Origin: Osedax fenrisi
Taxonomy: Eukaryota; Annelida; Polychaeta; Sabellida; Siboglinidae
Reading direction: 5' to 3'
Assembly: GCA_964019155.1 (NCBI GenBank)
Contig: OZ025243.1
Location: 38,116,679-38,180,678, forward strand
DNA length: 64,000 nucleotides
The position numbers were made by a program, and so were the translations under genes. The notes beneath the pieces were generated by a model, which saw only the letters and a program-made list of their open reading frames with translations, ran no database searches and was not told the origin of the DNA. Below, one piece after another: positions 24,101 through 40,661 of this stretch (its first letter is position 1; each line of letters begins with the position of its first letter).

Positions 24101-24347
24101 CATGCATAGGGAGTGTTATATCTTTGCTATAAATACCTATTTCCATTGTATCCACTCTTACTTTTCAGGCATTTCCCTCCCCCCTTCCAAGTTGCCTGAT
24201 CTACTGGAAAGGTTAGTGGTTATAGTCTCATTCCTAAACCATATACTAGTATGCCCCCCCCCATTCCACATGTAAAGCATCTAACTCTATCTGTCCAGTT
24301 ACCTCTTAATACCTTTCCAACTCAGTATTTATCCTCTCTAATATATT
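21120..24347 (-). pseudogene. Decayed Ty3/gypsy retrotransposon (gag end to integrase start)
   Basis: Domains follow the Ty3/gypsy order on the minus strand. A gag zinc knuckle (RCFTCG with GHTSIW) lies near 24290-24230. A retropepsin-like region (LKTANGTKLDYSG) lies about 23540. Reverse transcriptase has RLCVDYRQLNNKTIKDAYPI (from 22990), the QFGLTNAPA segment and the catalytic YLDD near 22680. RNase H (KLEFLTVVWAV, FTDNSAVV) is at 22149-21967. The integrase HHCC region (HDDNGHQGIDKT, CDICQ) is at about 21600-21440. Many stops and shifts separate them. The integrase core is cut after the first LDF and is followed by a Ser/Pro/Thr-rich frame to 21122. No LTR was identified. Repeat R1 interrupts it at 23691-24126. 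Confidence 0.88.
23691..24126. repeat. Dispersed repeat R1, copy 2, inside the gypsy element
   Basis: Direct-orientation partner of 204-641. It lies between the gag zinc knuckle and the protease of the surrounding minus-strand gypsy element, so it inserted after that element was in place. Confidence 0.8.
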
Positions 24348-25626
24348 ATGCAATTTATCAATTATCTAAATGTAAATTCATTATTTGACACTAGACAAAG
24401 TGTTTATAGGAAATTTCATATTCCTGAAACATTTCTTCTTTCTATTCTTGATGATTTTCTTAATAAGCTTGATAATAATTCTAATATACAGCTTATTTCA
24501 TTAGATCTATCTGCGACATTTGATCTTTCTATTTTAATTAAACGTTATGAAGGTATTCCTCTAGCTTGGATTAAATCACTTATCTAAAAGAACATTTCCT
24601 ATTAAAATGACCATTTTTCATCTACTTTTAAAATGTATTATGGAGTACCTTAAGGTTCTGCATTAGGACCATTACTATTTTCTCTTTATCTTGCCTCTTA
24701 AAAATATTATATCTAATTTTCCGTCTGTAAAATATAAAATTTTTGCTGATGATATTCCATTATATATTAAGCTTCCAGTAATTGCCAATTCATTTGATAA
24801 TGTAGCTCTAATTAATTGTATTAATATGGTTACAAAGTTTTTACAAAATACCTTAATGTTGAATATGAATACAAATCAACTTCTAAATATATCTAGAACA
24901 TCATCATTGTTTCCTTCTGTCATCATTGAATCTATCACAATTGTTCCTTGCAATAATGTTAAAAACCTTGGTTTTATTTTTGATGATAACCTACATTTCT
25001 CTGATCAGATAGCTAATGTGTGTAAATCAACTAATCATCAATTATATAAAATACGATTAATAAGGAAATTTTACTTTTTAAGATGTATAAAATGTTAATA
25101 GAATCATTAGTTATGTCATGTATACATTATTTTTGTTATCTATATTATGGCCTTCCTGCTACTTCTACTAAATCCTTAGATATAATCATAGATCATCAAT
25201 AAGAGTTTTACATCGTGTAAAATTATATGACCATGAATCAGTCAATTACCACTTAGTTAATTCTAAATTGTTAAATATTTATCAGAGATAGGTATTGTAG
25301 AATGGTCTTTCGAGTTATTTGTATAATCTCCTATAATTCAGAGTTTACAAGAGATATCTGCGAAAAACTCACCTACTCAGTTATTACTAAAGAGTAAATA
25401 CGAGCTATCAAGATATGGTCAACGATCTTTCAGTGTAGCTGCAGCCGATCTATGGAATGCGTAATGTACCAACAATAACTAATGTATTGTTATTAATTAG
25501 TAAAAATTTATTATTTTCAACCGATTAATATTTTTTGTATATTTTGTTAATTTTATATTTTTGTACACAATAGAGAACGTTTAATGTTATTTTGTATTTA
25601 AATAAACATTCATTCATTCATTCATA
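24348..25626 (+). pseudogene. LINE fragment (CR1/L2-like), 3' half with (TTCA)n tail
   Basis: A broken reverse transcriptase. FHIPETFLLSILDDFLNKL and LISLDLSATFD (motif A) come first, then a YYGVP.GSALGPLLFSLY block with stops. FADDIPLY (motif C, intact) is near 24740, and NLGFIFDDNLHFSDQIA and an FSVAAADLWNA-type end near 25430 follow. It ends in a UTR and ATTCATTCATTCAT tail shared with 7908-8275. At least two frameshifts and several stops. Its 5' end abuts the gypsy remnant. Confidence 0.88.
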
Positions 25627-26063
25627 TATATTTCATAATAATATTAATTTTAAATAATATTACATTTCTAATAATTTTATAGTAAGTTAAATATTCAAAA
25701 TATAGTTTTTAAAATTAATTTATATTAATATGATTATTATATATAGAAATGTTATGAATATATTTATTAATTTAGTGTATATGAGTTAATAATATATTTA
25801 TAATAAATATTTAATAATAATGTATAGAGAATTATTAAATTAATGAAATTTAAAATTATATTAAAAAAAATAGCATTTATTTAAAATATAAACATAATAC
25901 CCTGATAAATATATTGAAATATAAATATATAGACATTAATTAGTAGTATGTTCATAGTGTTCTGACATAACATAATTTTTTCTATTTTGTTAACTGAGAT
26001 TAAGAACTTGTTTATAAATCTTGATATTTGTATATTTGAAATTCTCCACTTCCTATAATATTG

Positions 26064-26094
<31 letters not shown>

Positions 26095-26483
26095 GCCATA
26101 TTTGTATCATAATTAAATGGTATTTCAGTGAATACTTTATACCGATAAAAATGTTAACAATATTATTTTTAATATATGTCAAATGTATATACATTAATAA
26201 TTATAATATTATTTTCTCCAAGTATTTATATAATTATGTAATAGTGTATAAATCCCTATGAGTCTAATATACTAAATATAAATCAATTATAAAATTAGTT
26301 ATTAATATTTAAGATATTAAAAAATATAAAAGAAAATTAACTTTGTAAATATAAAATTAATTCATAAATATTTATATAATACTAATATACAGAAATACTA
26401 CATATTACATATATTAAATACAGATTATATAATTAATATTATATTTAATATTTTATAAAATTAAGTGTTTATTAAACCTGAAA
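25627..26483. other. AT-rich stretch downstream of the hypothetical gene
   Basis: No gene recognised. A (TA)n array at about 26063-26091. The listed frames on either strand are AT-driven Ile/Tyr-rich runs. Confidence 0.5.
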
Positions 26484-27675
26484 TCATTCATGACTTTTTA
26501 ATTCGCGTTTTATAGATGAACATGTGACGTTATCCTAAATTATGAATTGTATAATGTATGTAACATAAGAGGCAGTCATTTTTCATTATAATAGAATAGT
26601 TAATATATATATATATACATAGGTATACATTATAGTATGCATATATTTATATCCATAAATATAATCTAATAGCACAAATGTTAACCTTTCGATTTTTTAA
26701 GTAAATTTCATTTTCTTCAACTATATTTTTAGGAATATGTTGTCGAGTTATACTGGGATTCATTGATATTTGATCTTCATCGACTAAATATTTCATATTA
26801 AAATTAAGACTCTCTTTTCCTATTATAATTTAAATAAATATATACAACGGGTATTATACATATAATTCTTTTATTTTACTAAAACTCATTTAAAATAGAA
26901 TTTTTTTAAAATAAATATATTTAATAATTTATAAATTATTATATTTTATTAAAATACGAAATATATAATTACAGAGAAATCACGTAAATATATAAAAGTA
27001 TTTATTTTATTTAGGTATATAATATTAATAAATAAATATAACTGACTCATGTTTTGTCTTGTTTTAATAAAGATTATATTGATTCAATACTATTTATAAA
27101 TGTAATTAAATATTTAAAATTATATATTATATATTATATTATACTTATATTCATATCCATATTATATTATCTTCGTATTATATATAACATTGATATATAT
27201 ATATATATACAGTAAAAGCCGCTTGTATCGACATCCCAGGAGATCCAAAAATATGTCGATACATCCGATTGTCGTTACATATGATGAAGGCGTGGCTAAT
27301 TTTAAATTACGCCCACTTAATAGAATATGTACTTGTATTATCAAATATCACATATATGCTATCCTTAATTTCTATTATATCGTTAATTGAGTTAATTAAG
27401 TTAATACTATTAATGCGAGCGACTTCGATTACGTAATATCGCACGCGCTCACATTCCAGAGAAGCGTGCGTTGGCAATAACAAGTCATGGAATTAACCCA
27501 GCGTGGTAGGGACATTCGTATGAGTCTATATATAGGCAAAAATGCTGGCATACGAATATCTACGTACGAGTATACAATACTGCGTAGTATCAAACATGAT
27601 ATTAATATATATATATGTATATAGGGGTATATGCATATATATATATATATATAAATTGGTTTGCGTGTATATGGG

Positions 27676-27717
<42 letters not shown>

Positions 27718-30700
27718 CAATGTGCATAGTGTAGTGAATCTACAATAATACAAAGATTAATTCTTCATATCATCCTTATTTGATAATATACATATATATA
27801 TATATATATGTACTATAGTCCATAGTTTATTAATATGCTCAACTCTATATCATACATACTATAGTATATATGGTAAAAATGTGTACTATTTTCATAATGT
27901 CGATACACGTGATGACAATTTCTAAAATTTTGTCGATACAGCCGATATTCTGCTACATGTATTAGATGGAAATTCCAACAAATATATTTGAAATTGTCGT
28001 TAGAACCGATATATCGATACATGTGGCTGTCAATACAAGCGGCTTTTACAGTATATATATATATATATATATATATTGATTGATTGTATTAAAATTCTTC
28101 CGTAATATATACAATTAATATTATTGGAAGTGTTATATTGATATCAATTGATATCATATGGTGTTTAAATAATAATTATGATTGTAATAACCGTTATAAC
28201 AAAGATAACCATATCTAATGGGAGTGACAAGATATAATAATAATATAGATTAAATGCTCAGATTTAATAATATGTGATTTTTAATTTGCAATTTAAATGA
28301 ATTGTAACTGGTGTCAAGTTCTAAAATTGTATTTGTCTGATGTTCAATAATATAATAGTGTATGTTGTGAAATGCTTCTTAAATATTACAAAATGATATT
28401 ATGGTTTTGAAAATGTATGCAGTGAAAATCAAGGTACTAGAAATATTGAATTAATTAGATTAACTTGGCTTCGGCGTAACATGAGGAAGTTGGCACATAC
28501 AACCACTGAATGTTATAGGTTATAATGTTATAGGTTATAATTAGGTTATAATTAGCTAGTTTTATATCTAGATGTATACAATGCAACAATAGAATATCGA
28601 CTCGTAGAACTCGACAGTAACACATATTTAATTTAAATAAGTCGGCATAAGGACATTTAATAAGGATAAGTTCTAAAGTATTCACGTTGGATATGTGCCT
28701 ACGTATATGGGACGGTGTTTTATTGTGGCAGTAAGATATATCATATAATATCGACATAGATATATAACTAGGCTTATACTTGTAAAGTAAGTATATAGCT
28801 GGGATTAGTGTATTGCGACTTTTCATTTTAAATGTGCCACCTTCCTCCTGGTACCAAATTTAGAGGTATTATAATATCATAACATAATATGATATATATT
28901 TATATTTTATTTACGATTACAATTTTATGAAATACTTATAAAAATTATTTATTCATTACGTTTATCTTTATTAAATATTAATATATCCTCTAAAATAACT
29001 ATTATAATCATAAATAGTATAATATGATATTTATTATATTAATTATACTTTATATGTAAAATATTATTTAAATTTTATTATTATTTAAAGCTAATTATTA
29101 TAAATTAATATATTAATATAAATTTGATAGAATTGAATTATTAAAAATTAGGTTATATTATCATATATAATTATATAATATATAATATCAAGTCTTTATA
29201 TAATTTGTGAATTATTATAGAAAATTATTAATTTTTTTATGTACCATATATAAATATTATCATTTGTTAACAATAAGGAATATGAAAGTGTATTAATTTG
29301 AAGTTTAGATTAATGAAATAATGAAAATTATAATAATAGATATAATAGATATAAATAAATAGATATAAAAACAGATTTTAAAACTTAATAAAAAATTTCA
29401 ATTTTATTAAAATTTATTGATTGATTTGGATAATGGAAAAAATTATTTAATAAATAAAAACTATATATTGTATATATGTATAATTAATATATATATTTAT
29501 ATATAATTACAATTTTAAAACCTCCTACTAAGTCACTTCCTTTCAAATTATAAGTACAATTATATGAATGCTTTTCTTTTTTAAATGATTTAATTTCATC
29601 CTAAATATTTTATAATTAATTATAATTATGTTATTATACATTTACTATATCTAGGTAAAATTCTTTAAAATATATGTACGAACCTTCACTTTTGGTTTAT
29701 TTTCCTTTAAATCTAATGGTTTCTTAATCGGTGATGCAGGTCCTAAATAATCTGAAAATTCATCCTAAATATTTTATAATTAATTATAATTTTATTATTA
29801 TACATTTACTATATCTAGGTCAAATTCTTTAAAATATATGTACGAACCTTCACTTTTGGTTTATTTTCCTTTAAATCTAATGGTTTCTTAATCGATAATA
29901 CAGGTTCTAAATAATCTGAAAATTCATCCTAAATAATATATAATTATTTTAAATATTTTTTATTAAATTATAAAAATATGTAGAAACCTTCACTTTTAAT
30001 ATATTTTCCATAGATTCTGGTTTCTCCAAAACTGTATTTAATTTATAATTTTAAAATAATGTAATCAATAAAAAATGTATATTATTCTATTACGACCTAA
30101 TTTCTATTTAATTTTAAAATTAGTTGTAAATAACTAAAAATAACAATAATCATATATTTACTTCAATACCTATATAATAATTTATAATAAATTAAAATGT
30201 AATGAAAATTTATTAAATTTAAAAAATCTATTTAAACATATGTAGGGTAAATTGTACATATAGTCAAATATAATGAGTCAATTTATTTTTTAGATCATTT
30301 TGTCATATACCATTATATTATTAAATTTTAAATATTTATTATATAGTAGACAAATTTATCACCATATTCTAATAATATATATTATACATATATTAGAGTT
30401 TATATAAAACCTATAATATCTTTTTCTTTGATAGATAATACATCACTAGAATTATAGCGAAATTTCTCAATAACTTGATAAAATATTTTAGTTAATATAA
30501 TTTCATTAAATTCTTGATTTTCCAATTTTTTAATTCGTACAAGAAGAACACTTACAAGTTGTTTTATTTTATTCAAGTAATCTTTATCATAATCTTTAAA
30601 TGAATTATACTTTTTAATTAATCTTATTTTAAATCCGATAATTAGATGATCCAAATCAAATACTTTAGTAACCTGGATATTGAAACAATTTTCATAGCTT

Positions 30701-31477
30701 AATATTATATTATAAATTATAATTTTTATTATAAAATAATTATTTTGAAAATCAAAAATAATTTTGAAATATTTATTTTACGAGTATAAGTAATACTAGT
30801 GATAATATACAAACTTCTTTAATTATAGCTTTACACGTTGAGTTATATTCAGCTACTTCAATTGTATAAGAAAATCGATGAGAACATTCCATGAATTTAA
30901 TAATCAATAGAATTGCATCTGTGTCTATCAATCTAGGACTCCTATAATTTTATATAAGTTGTATTTTATTGTTCCATGTAATAATAGTGTAATTCTAATA
31001 TAACTTACATTAAAAATCCACATTTGGGAATTTGAATAAAACAACCACAATCTGGATTAATTGTATCTCCTCCTCCTCTATTATATAGCACCAATTGATC
31101 ATTATCGTTATCGTTAGAGCTTGAATCAACGGTTATTGTTGTCAAATTGTCAAGTTCATAGACGCATCTTATCATTATCAAATTTAAAATCTTATTGATT
31201 TCTTGCTGCTTATTTTGATACATTAAATGATCGCAGGCCTCTATATCAACATATACTTCCATGTCGGAACAAGATTGTTTTCCGATAACGCATATTCTTG
31301 ATTCACTATCTTTTCTTTTATACGGTTCAATATCATTTTCCAAGTTACTAGATAATATAGGACATATATTTTTGAATATTGATATATATATATAATGAAC
31401 GTATTATGATATAATATATTGTTACGATAATGGTTGAGTTAAGGATACTAGGTGCCGGCTATAAGGTTTGAGGACAT
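26484..31477 (-). CDS. Hypothetical protein, ten exons, with tandemly duplicated exon
   Basis: Exons, 5' to 3': 31477-31449, 31347-31009, 30941-30815, 30672-30411, 30031-29988, 29928-29848, 29764-29684, 29600-29522, 26819-26686, 26534-26484. All introns are GT-AG, every phase matches, and the joined frame is 408 residues ending in TGA. I do not recognise the protein. The N-terminal 110 residues contain an acidic Ser/Asn/Asp run. The middle (exon 4) is a helical Leu/Ile/Lys-rich stretch. The C-terminal part is charged and low in hydrophobics. Exons 6 and 7 (81 bp each) encode two 27-residue repeats starting DEFSDYL and ending KPLDLKENKPKVK. No signal peptide or membrane segment is obvious. The 29-bp first exon is the least certain. 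The last intron but one holds a pogo-like element. An AATAAA lies just after the stop. Confidence 0.8.
27210..28051. mobile_element. Pogo/Tigger-like non-autonomous element, copy 1
   Basis: The left end is CAGTAAAAGCCGCTTGTATC. The right end is its complement with two mismatches. TA borders both ends, as expected for Tc1/mariner-superfamily insertion, although the flanks are (TA)n. Several further TGTCGATACA-type repeats lie near both ends. The interior is AT-rich with no transposase frame. It shares most of its sequence with the copy at 43651-44493, in the opposite orientation. It lies within an intron of the hypothetical gene. Confidence 0.85.
28455..28826 (-). pseudogene. Possible LINE protein C-terminal remnant
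   Basis: A 123-codon frame, rich in Cys, Tyr and His, with a segment NTLELILIKCPYADLFKLN. This loosely resembles the end region of CR1/jockey-type LINE proteins. No catalytic motif, no UTR tail, no second copy in the window. It lies in the large intron of the hypothetical gene. It could equally be a chance frame. Confidence 0.3.
28827..29521. other. AT-rich intron sequence
   Basis: Intron of the hypothetical gene. Nothing recognised. Confidence 0.5.
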
Positions 31478-31604
31478 ATAAAACAGTACGTTGATATCAA
31501 CTTTTATGTAATTGTTATGAAGTGTAAGCTAAATATTTACATCATAATTACATCATATCAAGTTAATTAGTGAATATAGGATCGTAAAAATCTATTAATT
31601 TAAA

Positions 31605-31752
31605 TATGGTATTTAAGAAAGAGCTAACGGAAAATAATAAGATATATATTGAACTTGAGGAAACAATGTCAATAATATTACCAGATTGATCTAAATTAGA
31701 AATTAGATATTTGGAAATTATAAATGAATTGCAGGAAAATGAAATTAATGTC
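31605..31752 (+). pseudogene. Possible short divergent coding stretch
   Basis: An ATG opens 27 codons (KKELTENNKIYIELEE in it). One TGA follows, then 20 more in-frame codons with similar charged composition (LEIRYLEIINELQENEI), then a stop. The composition is more protein-like than the surrounding sequence. Could be an exon of an unseen plus-strand gene or a relic. It lies about 130 bp from the start of the minus-strand hypothetical gene. Confidence 0.25.
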
Positions 31753-31925
31753 TAGCTCATTAATAAATGTGTAAATATATATACATATATATATATTTTT
31801 ATAATATTGTAATTATTGAGAATTTTTGAAATTACAGAAAATAATAATTAGAATTTGGAAATTATTAAAATATAATTTTATAATAATAAATTTAATATTT
31901 TAACTATTGCTATACATAGATCATA

Positions 31926-31996
<71 letters not shown>

Positions 31997-32352
31997 ATTA
32001 AAATGAATATATATATATGAATACATTATTAAAAATTAATTAAATAACTTTAAATATTTAAATATATATAATTAATCTTATATTTAAATAAAGTATGATA
32101 TGTATATGTTAAATTATTGAATATATAATTATATATTTATTTAAGATCCTATTTGTAATTATAGATATAATTATAGTTTCAAATATTTACTTAATAAAAA
32201 TATAATTATATGTATTAATTAATTAATCTGTAACCTCAAATTTAGATTTATTAGACTTGTTAATAATTTTTCTTTGTCATCATCACCATCAACGATAGAA
32301 ATCTTAAGTGAGAATATATTATAAAACAATAGTTTACATTATTTTATTATAT

Positions 32353-32403
<51 letters not shown>
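31753..32403. repeat. AT-rich stretch with two (TA)n arrays
   Basis: (TA)n at about 31930-31993 and 32355-32403. The second directly abuts the 5' end of the LINE that follows. No gene seen. Confidence 0.7.
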
Positions 32404-32407
<4 letters not shown>

Positions 32408-32671
32408 TCCGATTCCTCACCTAGTAATCCTTCCTCAAATACCAACTCCCCTACCTTTGTTCCATCACCTAGCGATCCTTCCTCAAATACTAATTCCCCT
32501 ACTTCTGATCAACCTATTATTATGTCCGCAAATATCAATTCTTCTACCTCTGTTCCACTACATAATTCATCTTCCTCTAATTCTGTTCCTGATTCACAAC
32601 ATATTTCTTCTTTATCTCCTCCTTCCCACTCTCCACATGATTTATCTGATAATTCAACTACTTCCACATGA
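32404..32671 (+). CDS. LINE ORF1 C-terminal end (partial)
   Basis: Open from the element border to TGA at 32669-32671, about 88 codons, rich in Ser, Pro and Asn, with a tandem repeat of a segment reading NPSSNTNSPT and DPSSNTNSPT. Low-complexity Ser/Pro-rich segments are common in LINE ORF1 proteins. The codons lie in the same frame as ORF2, and the stop is followed by CTA, a context known for stop-codon readthrough. Confidence 0.65.
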
Positions 32672-32683
32672 CTAAGTGTAAGA

Positions 32684-35488
32684 ATGGCTCTCATCAATAT
32701 TCGATCTCTTAGAGCAAATTCTCTTTTATTATTGGACTACCTTAAATCATCGTCCCTCAGGCTAATTGCCCTCACAGAAACATGGATCTCACCTGATGAC
32801 ACTGATATTTTCTCCCTTTTTCTTGATATAGGTTACACACTCTTTATCTCTTCCCGCACTCATGGTCGTGGAGGTGGTGTAGGAGTTCTCATACATCATG
32901 ATTTACCTACCCCTACTTTCACCCATCCTACTTTTTCGTATAGTGATTGTCTCTCGGTTTCCTTTTCATTCTCCAAGGCGAACATTACATTTTCTATTTA
33001 TATTATTTATAGACCTCCAAAACCTGACTATACTACGTTCTTTAATGAATTTAATGATCTCATTTTGAATATTCCAATCTCCACTAAACACCAGACCACT
33101 ATACTCGGTGATTTTAACTATCATTTTCACTCAACCCAATATCCTCATTCAAGCTTCAAGTGTCTTACCGACTCCCTAGACATGAATCAAGTTGTAAATT
33201 TTCCTACCCATACAGCTGGGCATTCTCTCGACCTTATTTTTTGCAGGTCTCATGATTCATGTAATTGTTTAATTAATTGTACCAAATCTGATCTTCTAAC
33301 AGACCATTTCATCATAACTTTTACAGTTATCCTCCCTCTGCTTCCTTCTCTATCCAAGAAACTCATTCATTATAGAAAAATAAAATCTATTAATATTCCT
33401 TTATTTTCCTCTGAACTTGTATCAATTCTTGTATCCCTACCCATATCCCCTGAATCTATAAACTCCACTCTCTCCCTTCTTCTTGACAAATATGCCCCCA
33501 TCATATCTACTACTATTTCCCTGCATACTAATTGCCCATGGTTTACACCTCATCTTGTTAAACTCAAGAGATCTCTACGTAAAACTGAAAGAACATATCG
33601 TCGTATGTCTTCTCCTGAAAACCTTTTATCGTTTACTAATCATCGCAAATTCTACAAATCACAAATCAGTAAAGCAAAATCTTCTTACTATATTAATAAA
33701 ATCAATAGCCTTTCCTCCAATCCTCGTGCCACATTTGCCTTAGCTAGAAAACTTATTGCACCTGATCCCCCTTTACACATACCTTACATACCAAATATTC
33801 CTAAAAATAAACTCTGTAATGAATTTTCTAACTTTTTCTCGAATAAAATCCTATCTACTTGTTCAACTATTACTTCCCTTCACCAAAAATATAGCATCCC
33901 TTGTATATTAATCAGTAAACCAATTGATAAGTATTTATCTATATTTACTACTCCCTCAATATCTAACATTTACAACCTAATACTAAAATCCAATTCCTCC
34001 TCTCCATCTGATCCTATCAATATTTATACTGTTAAAAGTCTCGCTAGTACCCTATCCCCTTATTTGCATACTATATTCTCGTCTTCTCTCTCCAATGAAG
34101 TTTTACCCCCCTCTTTTAAACATGCTATCATTACTCCCATTCTTAAAAAAACCTATTCCAACCCTAATCTCTTATGTAACTACCGTCCTATCTCCCAACT
34201 TCCTATTTTTAGTAAAATACTTGAAAAAATAGTTGTCCATCAAATAAATAGGTTTATGTCACTAAACTCTTCCCATGATGTCCTGCAAAGTGCATTTCGT
34301 AAAGGTCATTCAACTGAGACTGCCCTCCTTCAAATCTTAAATAATATATATACCAAAGTTTCTCCCTCACTATGTTGTCAAATGGTTCTACTTGATCTAT
34401 CTTGTGCATTTGACTCTCTTCGCCATGATATTCTTATCTCAAGACTTGAGATGATTGGAATTAATGGTAGTGCCCTCAAATGGCTTAAATCTTACATCCT
34501 GAATAGATCATCCTCTGTTAAATTCTGTGATTTCTTTTCTGATCCCCGTCCCTTACTCTATGGTGTCCCACAAGGTTCTGTCCTAGGCCCACTTCTATTC
34601 TCCATATATATAGCACCTATACGGTCTATTATATCCAAATTCCCTAACGTTTTCTATCATATATATGCTGATGATATCCAACTCTACTCATTCCTCTCTG
34701 TTTCTACTCCAGATAATTCTCAACTAATTGCGTGTGCCTCCTCTATTAAATACTGGCTTCTCTCCAATAACCTTTTACTAAATACTTCAAAAACTGCCCT
34801 CCTCAATATACCTACGAACTCCCCATCATTCCCTTCTTTTTATCTTGACAAAATTCTTATTTCACCTTCCAATTCAGTCCTCAATCTTGGTGTTATTTTC
34901 GACTCTGATCTATCTTTTTCTAGCCATATTTCTAAAATATCTAAAGCAGCTAATTATCATTTATTTAGAATCAAATGTATCCGTAAACATATTACTCGTC
35001 CCCTATGTGCTGTCCTTATTAATTCACTTGTAATTTCTCGTATTGATTATTGTTCTTCTTTATTATATATCCTTCCTGCTTCTTCAATTGCCCCATTAAA
35101 TAGAATCATCAGATCATCTATACGATCCATTTTCAATATTAAACTATCTGACCATTCCTATACTGACTCATTTCAAATTATACCAAACTGGTTTCCCTAT
35201 AGAAAACGATCTCTAATTAGACTCCTTTCTATTACCCATAAATCTATATATTTTTCCATTCCTTCATATATGTTTGACCTACTTTTAATTCGCTCCACCA
35301 CCCACAATACACGTTCAACTTCCAGTATCAATCTAATTATCCCACAGCCATCCTCCCTTAAATTCCAGAAACGCTCTTTCTCCTACATTTTCCCATCTAT
35401 CTGGAATGCACTCCCTTCATCTATAAGATCTATTCAATCTCCCACCTCCTTTAATTCTCATCTCAAGTCATATTTATCCAGTATCTAA
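32684..35488 (+). CDS. LINE ORF2: apurinic-type endonuclease and reverse transcriptase
   Basis: A 934-residue protein. The N-terminal endonuclease (about residues 1-215) shows NIRSL, LTETW, GGGVGVLI, GDFNYH, LDLIF and TDHF in order, all expected catalytic or structural positions of the LINE endonuclease. Reverse transcriptase follows, with YRPISQLPIFSKILEK, SAFRKGHSTETALL, LLDLSCAFDSLRHD (motif A), YGVPQGSVLGPLLFSIY and YADD at residues 661-664 (34664-34675). Then come NLGVIFDSDLSF and a C-terminal region ending with IWNALPSSIRS. Length and order fit CR1/L2-clade ORF2. It copies its own RNA at a nicked target. No stop or shift inside, so it may still be competent. The ATG at 32684 lies four codons after the ORF1 stop. 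Confidence 0.95.
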   Translation: MALINIRSLRANSLLLLDYLKSSSLRLIALTETWISPDDTDIFSLFLDIGYTLFISSRTHGRGGGVGVLIHHDLPTPTFTHPTFSYSDCLSVSFSFSKANITFSIYIIYRPPKPDYTTFFNEFNDLILNIPISTKHQTTILGDFNYHFHSTQYPHSSFKCLTDSLDMNQVVNFPTHTAGHSLDLIFCRSHDSCNCLINCTKSDLLTDHFIITFTVILPLLPSLSKKLIHYRKIKSINIPLFSSELVSILVSLPISPESINSTLSLLLDKYAPIISTTISLHTNCPWFTPHLVKLKRSLRKTERTYRRMSSPENLLSFTNHRKFYKSQISKAKSSYYINKINSLSSNPRATFALARKLIAPDPPLHIPYIPNIPKNKLCNEFSNFFSNKILSTCSTITSLHQKYSIPCILISKPIDKYLSIFTTPSISNIYNLILKSNSSSPSDPINIYTVKSLASTLSPYLHTIFSSSLSNEVLPPSFKHAIITPILKKTYSNPNLLCNYRPISQLPIFSKILEKIVVHQINRFMSLNSSHDVLQSAFRKGHSTETALLQILNNIYTKVSPSLCCQMVLLDLSCAFDSLRHDILISRLEMIGINGSALKWLKSYILNRSSSVKFCDFFSDPRPLLYGVPQGSVLGPLLFSIYIAPIRSIISKFPNVFYHIYADDIQLYSFLSVSTPDNSQLIACASSIKYWLLSNNLLLNTSKTALLNIPTNSPSFPSFYLDKILISPSNSVLNLGVIFDSDLSFSSHISKISKAANYHLFRIKCIRKHITRPLCAVLINSLVISRIDYCSSLLYILPASSIAPLNRIIRSSIRSIFNIKLSDHSYTDSFQIIPNWFPYRKRSLIRLLSITHKSIYFSIPSYMFDLLLIRSTTHNTRSTSSINLIIPQPSSLKFQKRSFSYIFPSIWNALPSSIRSIQSPTSFNSHLKSYLSSI

Positions 35489-35653
35489 TTTCATTATATT
35501 ATTATTAACTTTTATATTTCATTATTATTACTTCCACATTGTTAGTTAGTTTATTTCACTTTGTTGTTGTGGTTGTTTTATTTATATTATTTATTTTACG
35601 TGCACTTACGAGGAGTGTTATCACTTTGTAACGGTGCCTAATAAACTATATTT

Positions 35654-39882
<4,229 letters not shown>

Positions 39883-40615
39883 CTAACTAAAATTGCTTGA
39901 ATTCCAAACGACCCCGTGAGAATAGAAATACTGTGTCATGATAGATAACAGATAACTTTTGCGACTAATACACCTAGGATCGATGATGACACATAGGTGG
40001 CGCTTAGCTCTCGTTAATGCGACGTTAATACGTTGTTCACTCTGTAGAAAACCAACATTTCCTGTGATGATAATGATTTATATGTTATGTTTTAGTATTA
40101 TCATTTTATATTTTTATTTAATAAATTTGTAAATAAAGTTAATATTTAAAAATTTAAGAAGTTATTTTTATTGTTAAATATATTTATTGAGTTATAAATA
40201 TAAACCTATTTATTTCATTTTGTATATATTAATATATGCAATAACATAATATTATGTTATAAAATTCTATATAAAATATGTAATAAATAATTGAATAATA
40301 TATCTATAACAAAATAATAAAAAAGCACCATTATAAAATAGCGATTAAAAACAGCTCTTAACAAATATGAAACATAACCTGATTCATTAGATCTTACCAT
40401 ACTAATAATGATAACTTCTTTTTCACTTCCTTGGAATCCATCCACAGAACTTACTTTCACATCGTCATTCTTTAAAACACTTTTGATATAATTTAACTGA
40501 AATACAAATAACATATATTATAAATAATTTTAATATAATTCATTTCATTATAATTTAATTCATTTTACAAATTTTCAATTGATAAATATTGATTTTATTT
40601 TAATTTGAGTTTATT

Positions 40616-40661
<46 letters not shown>

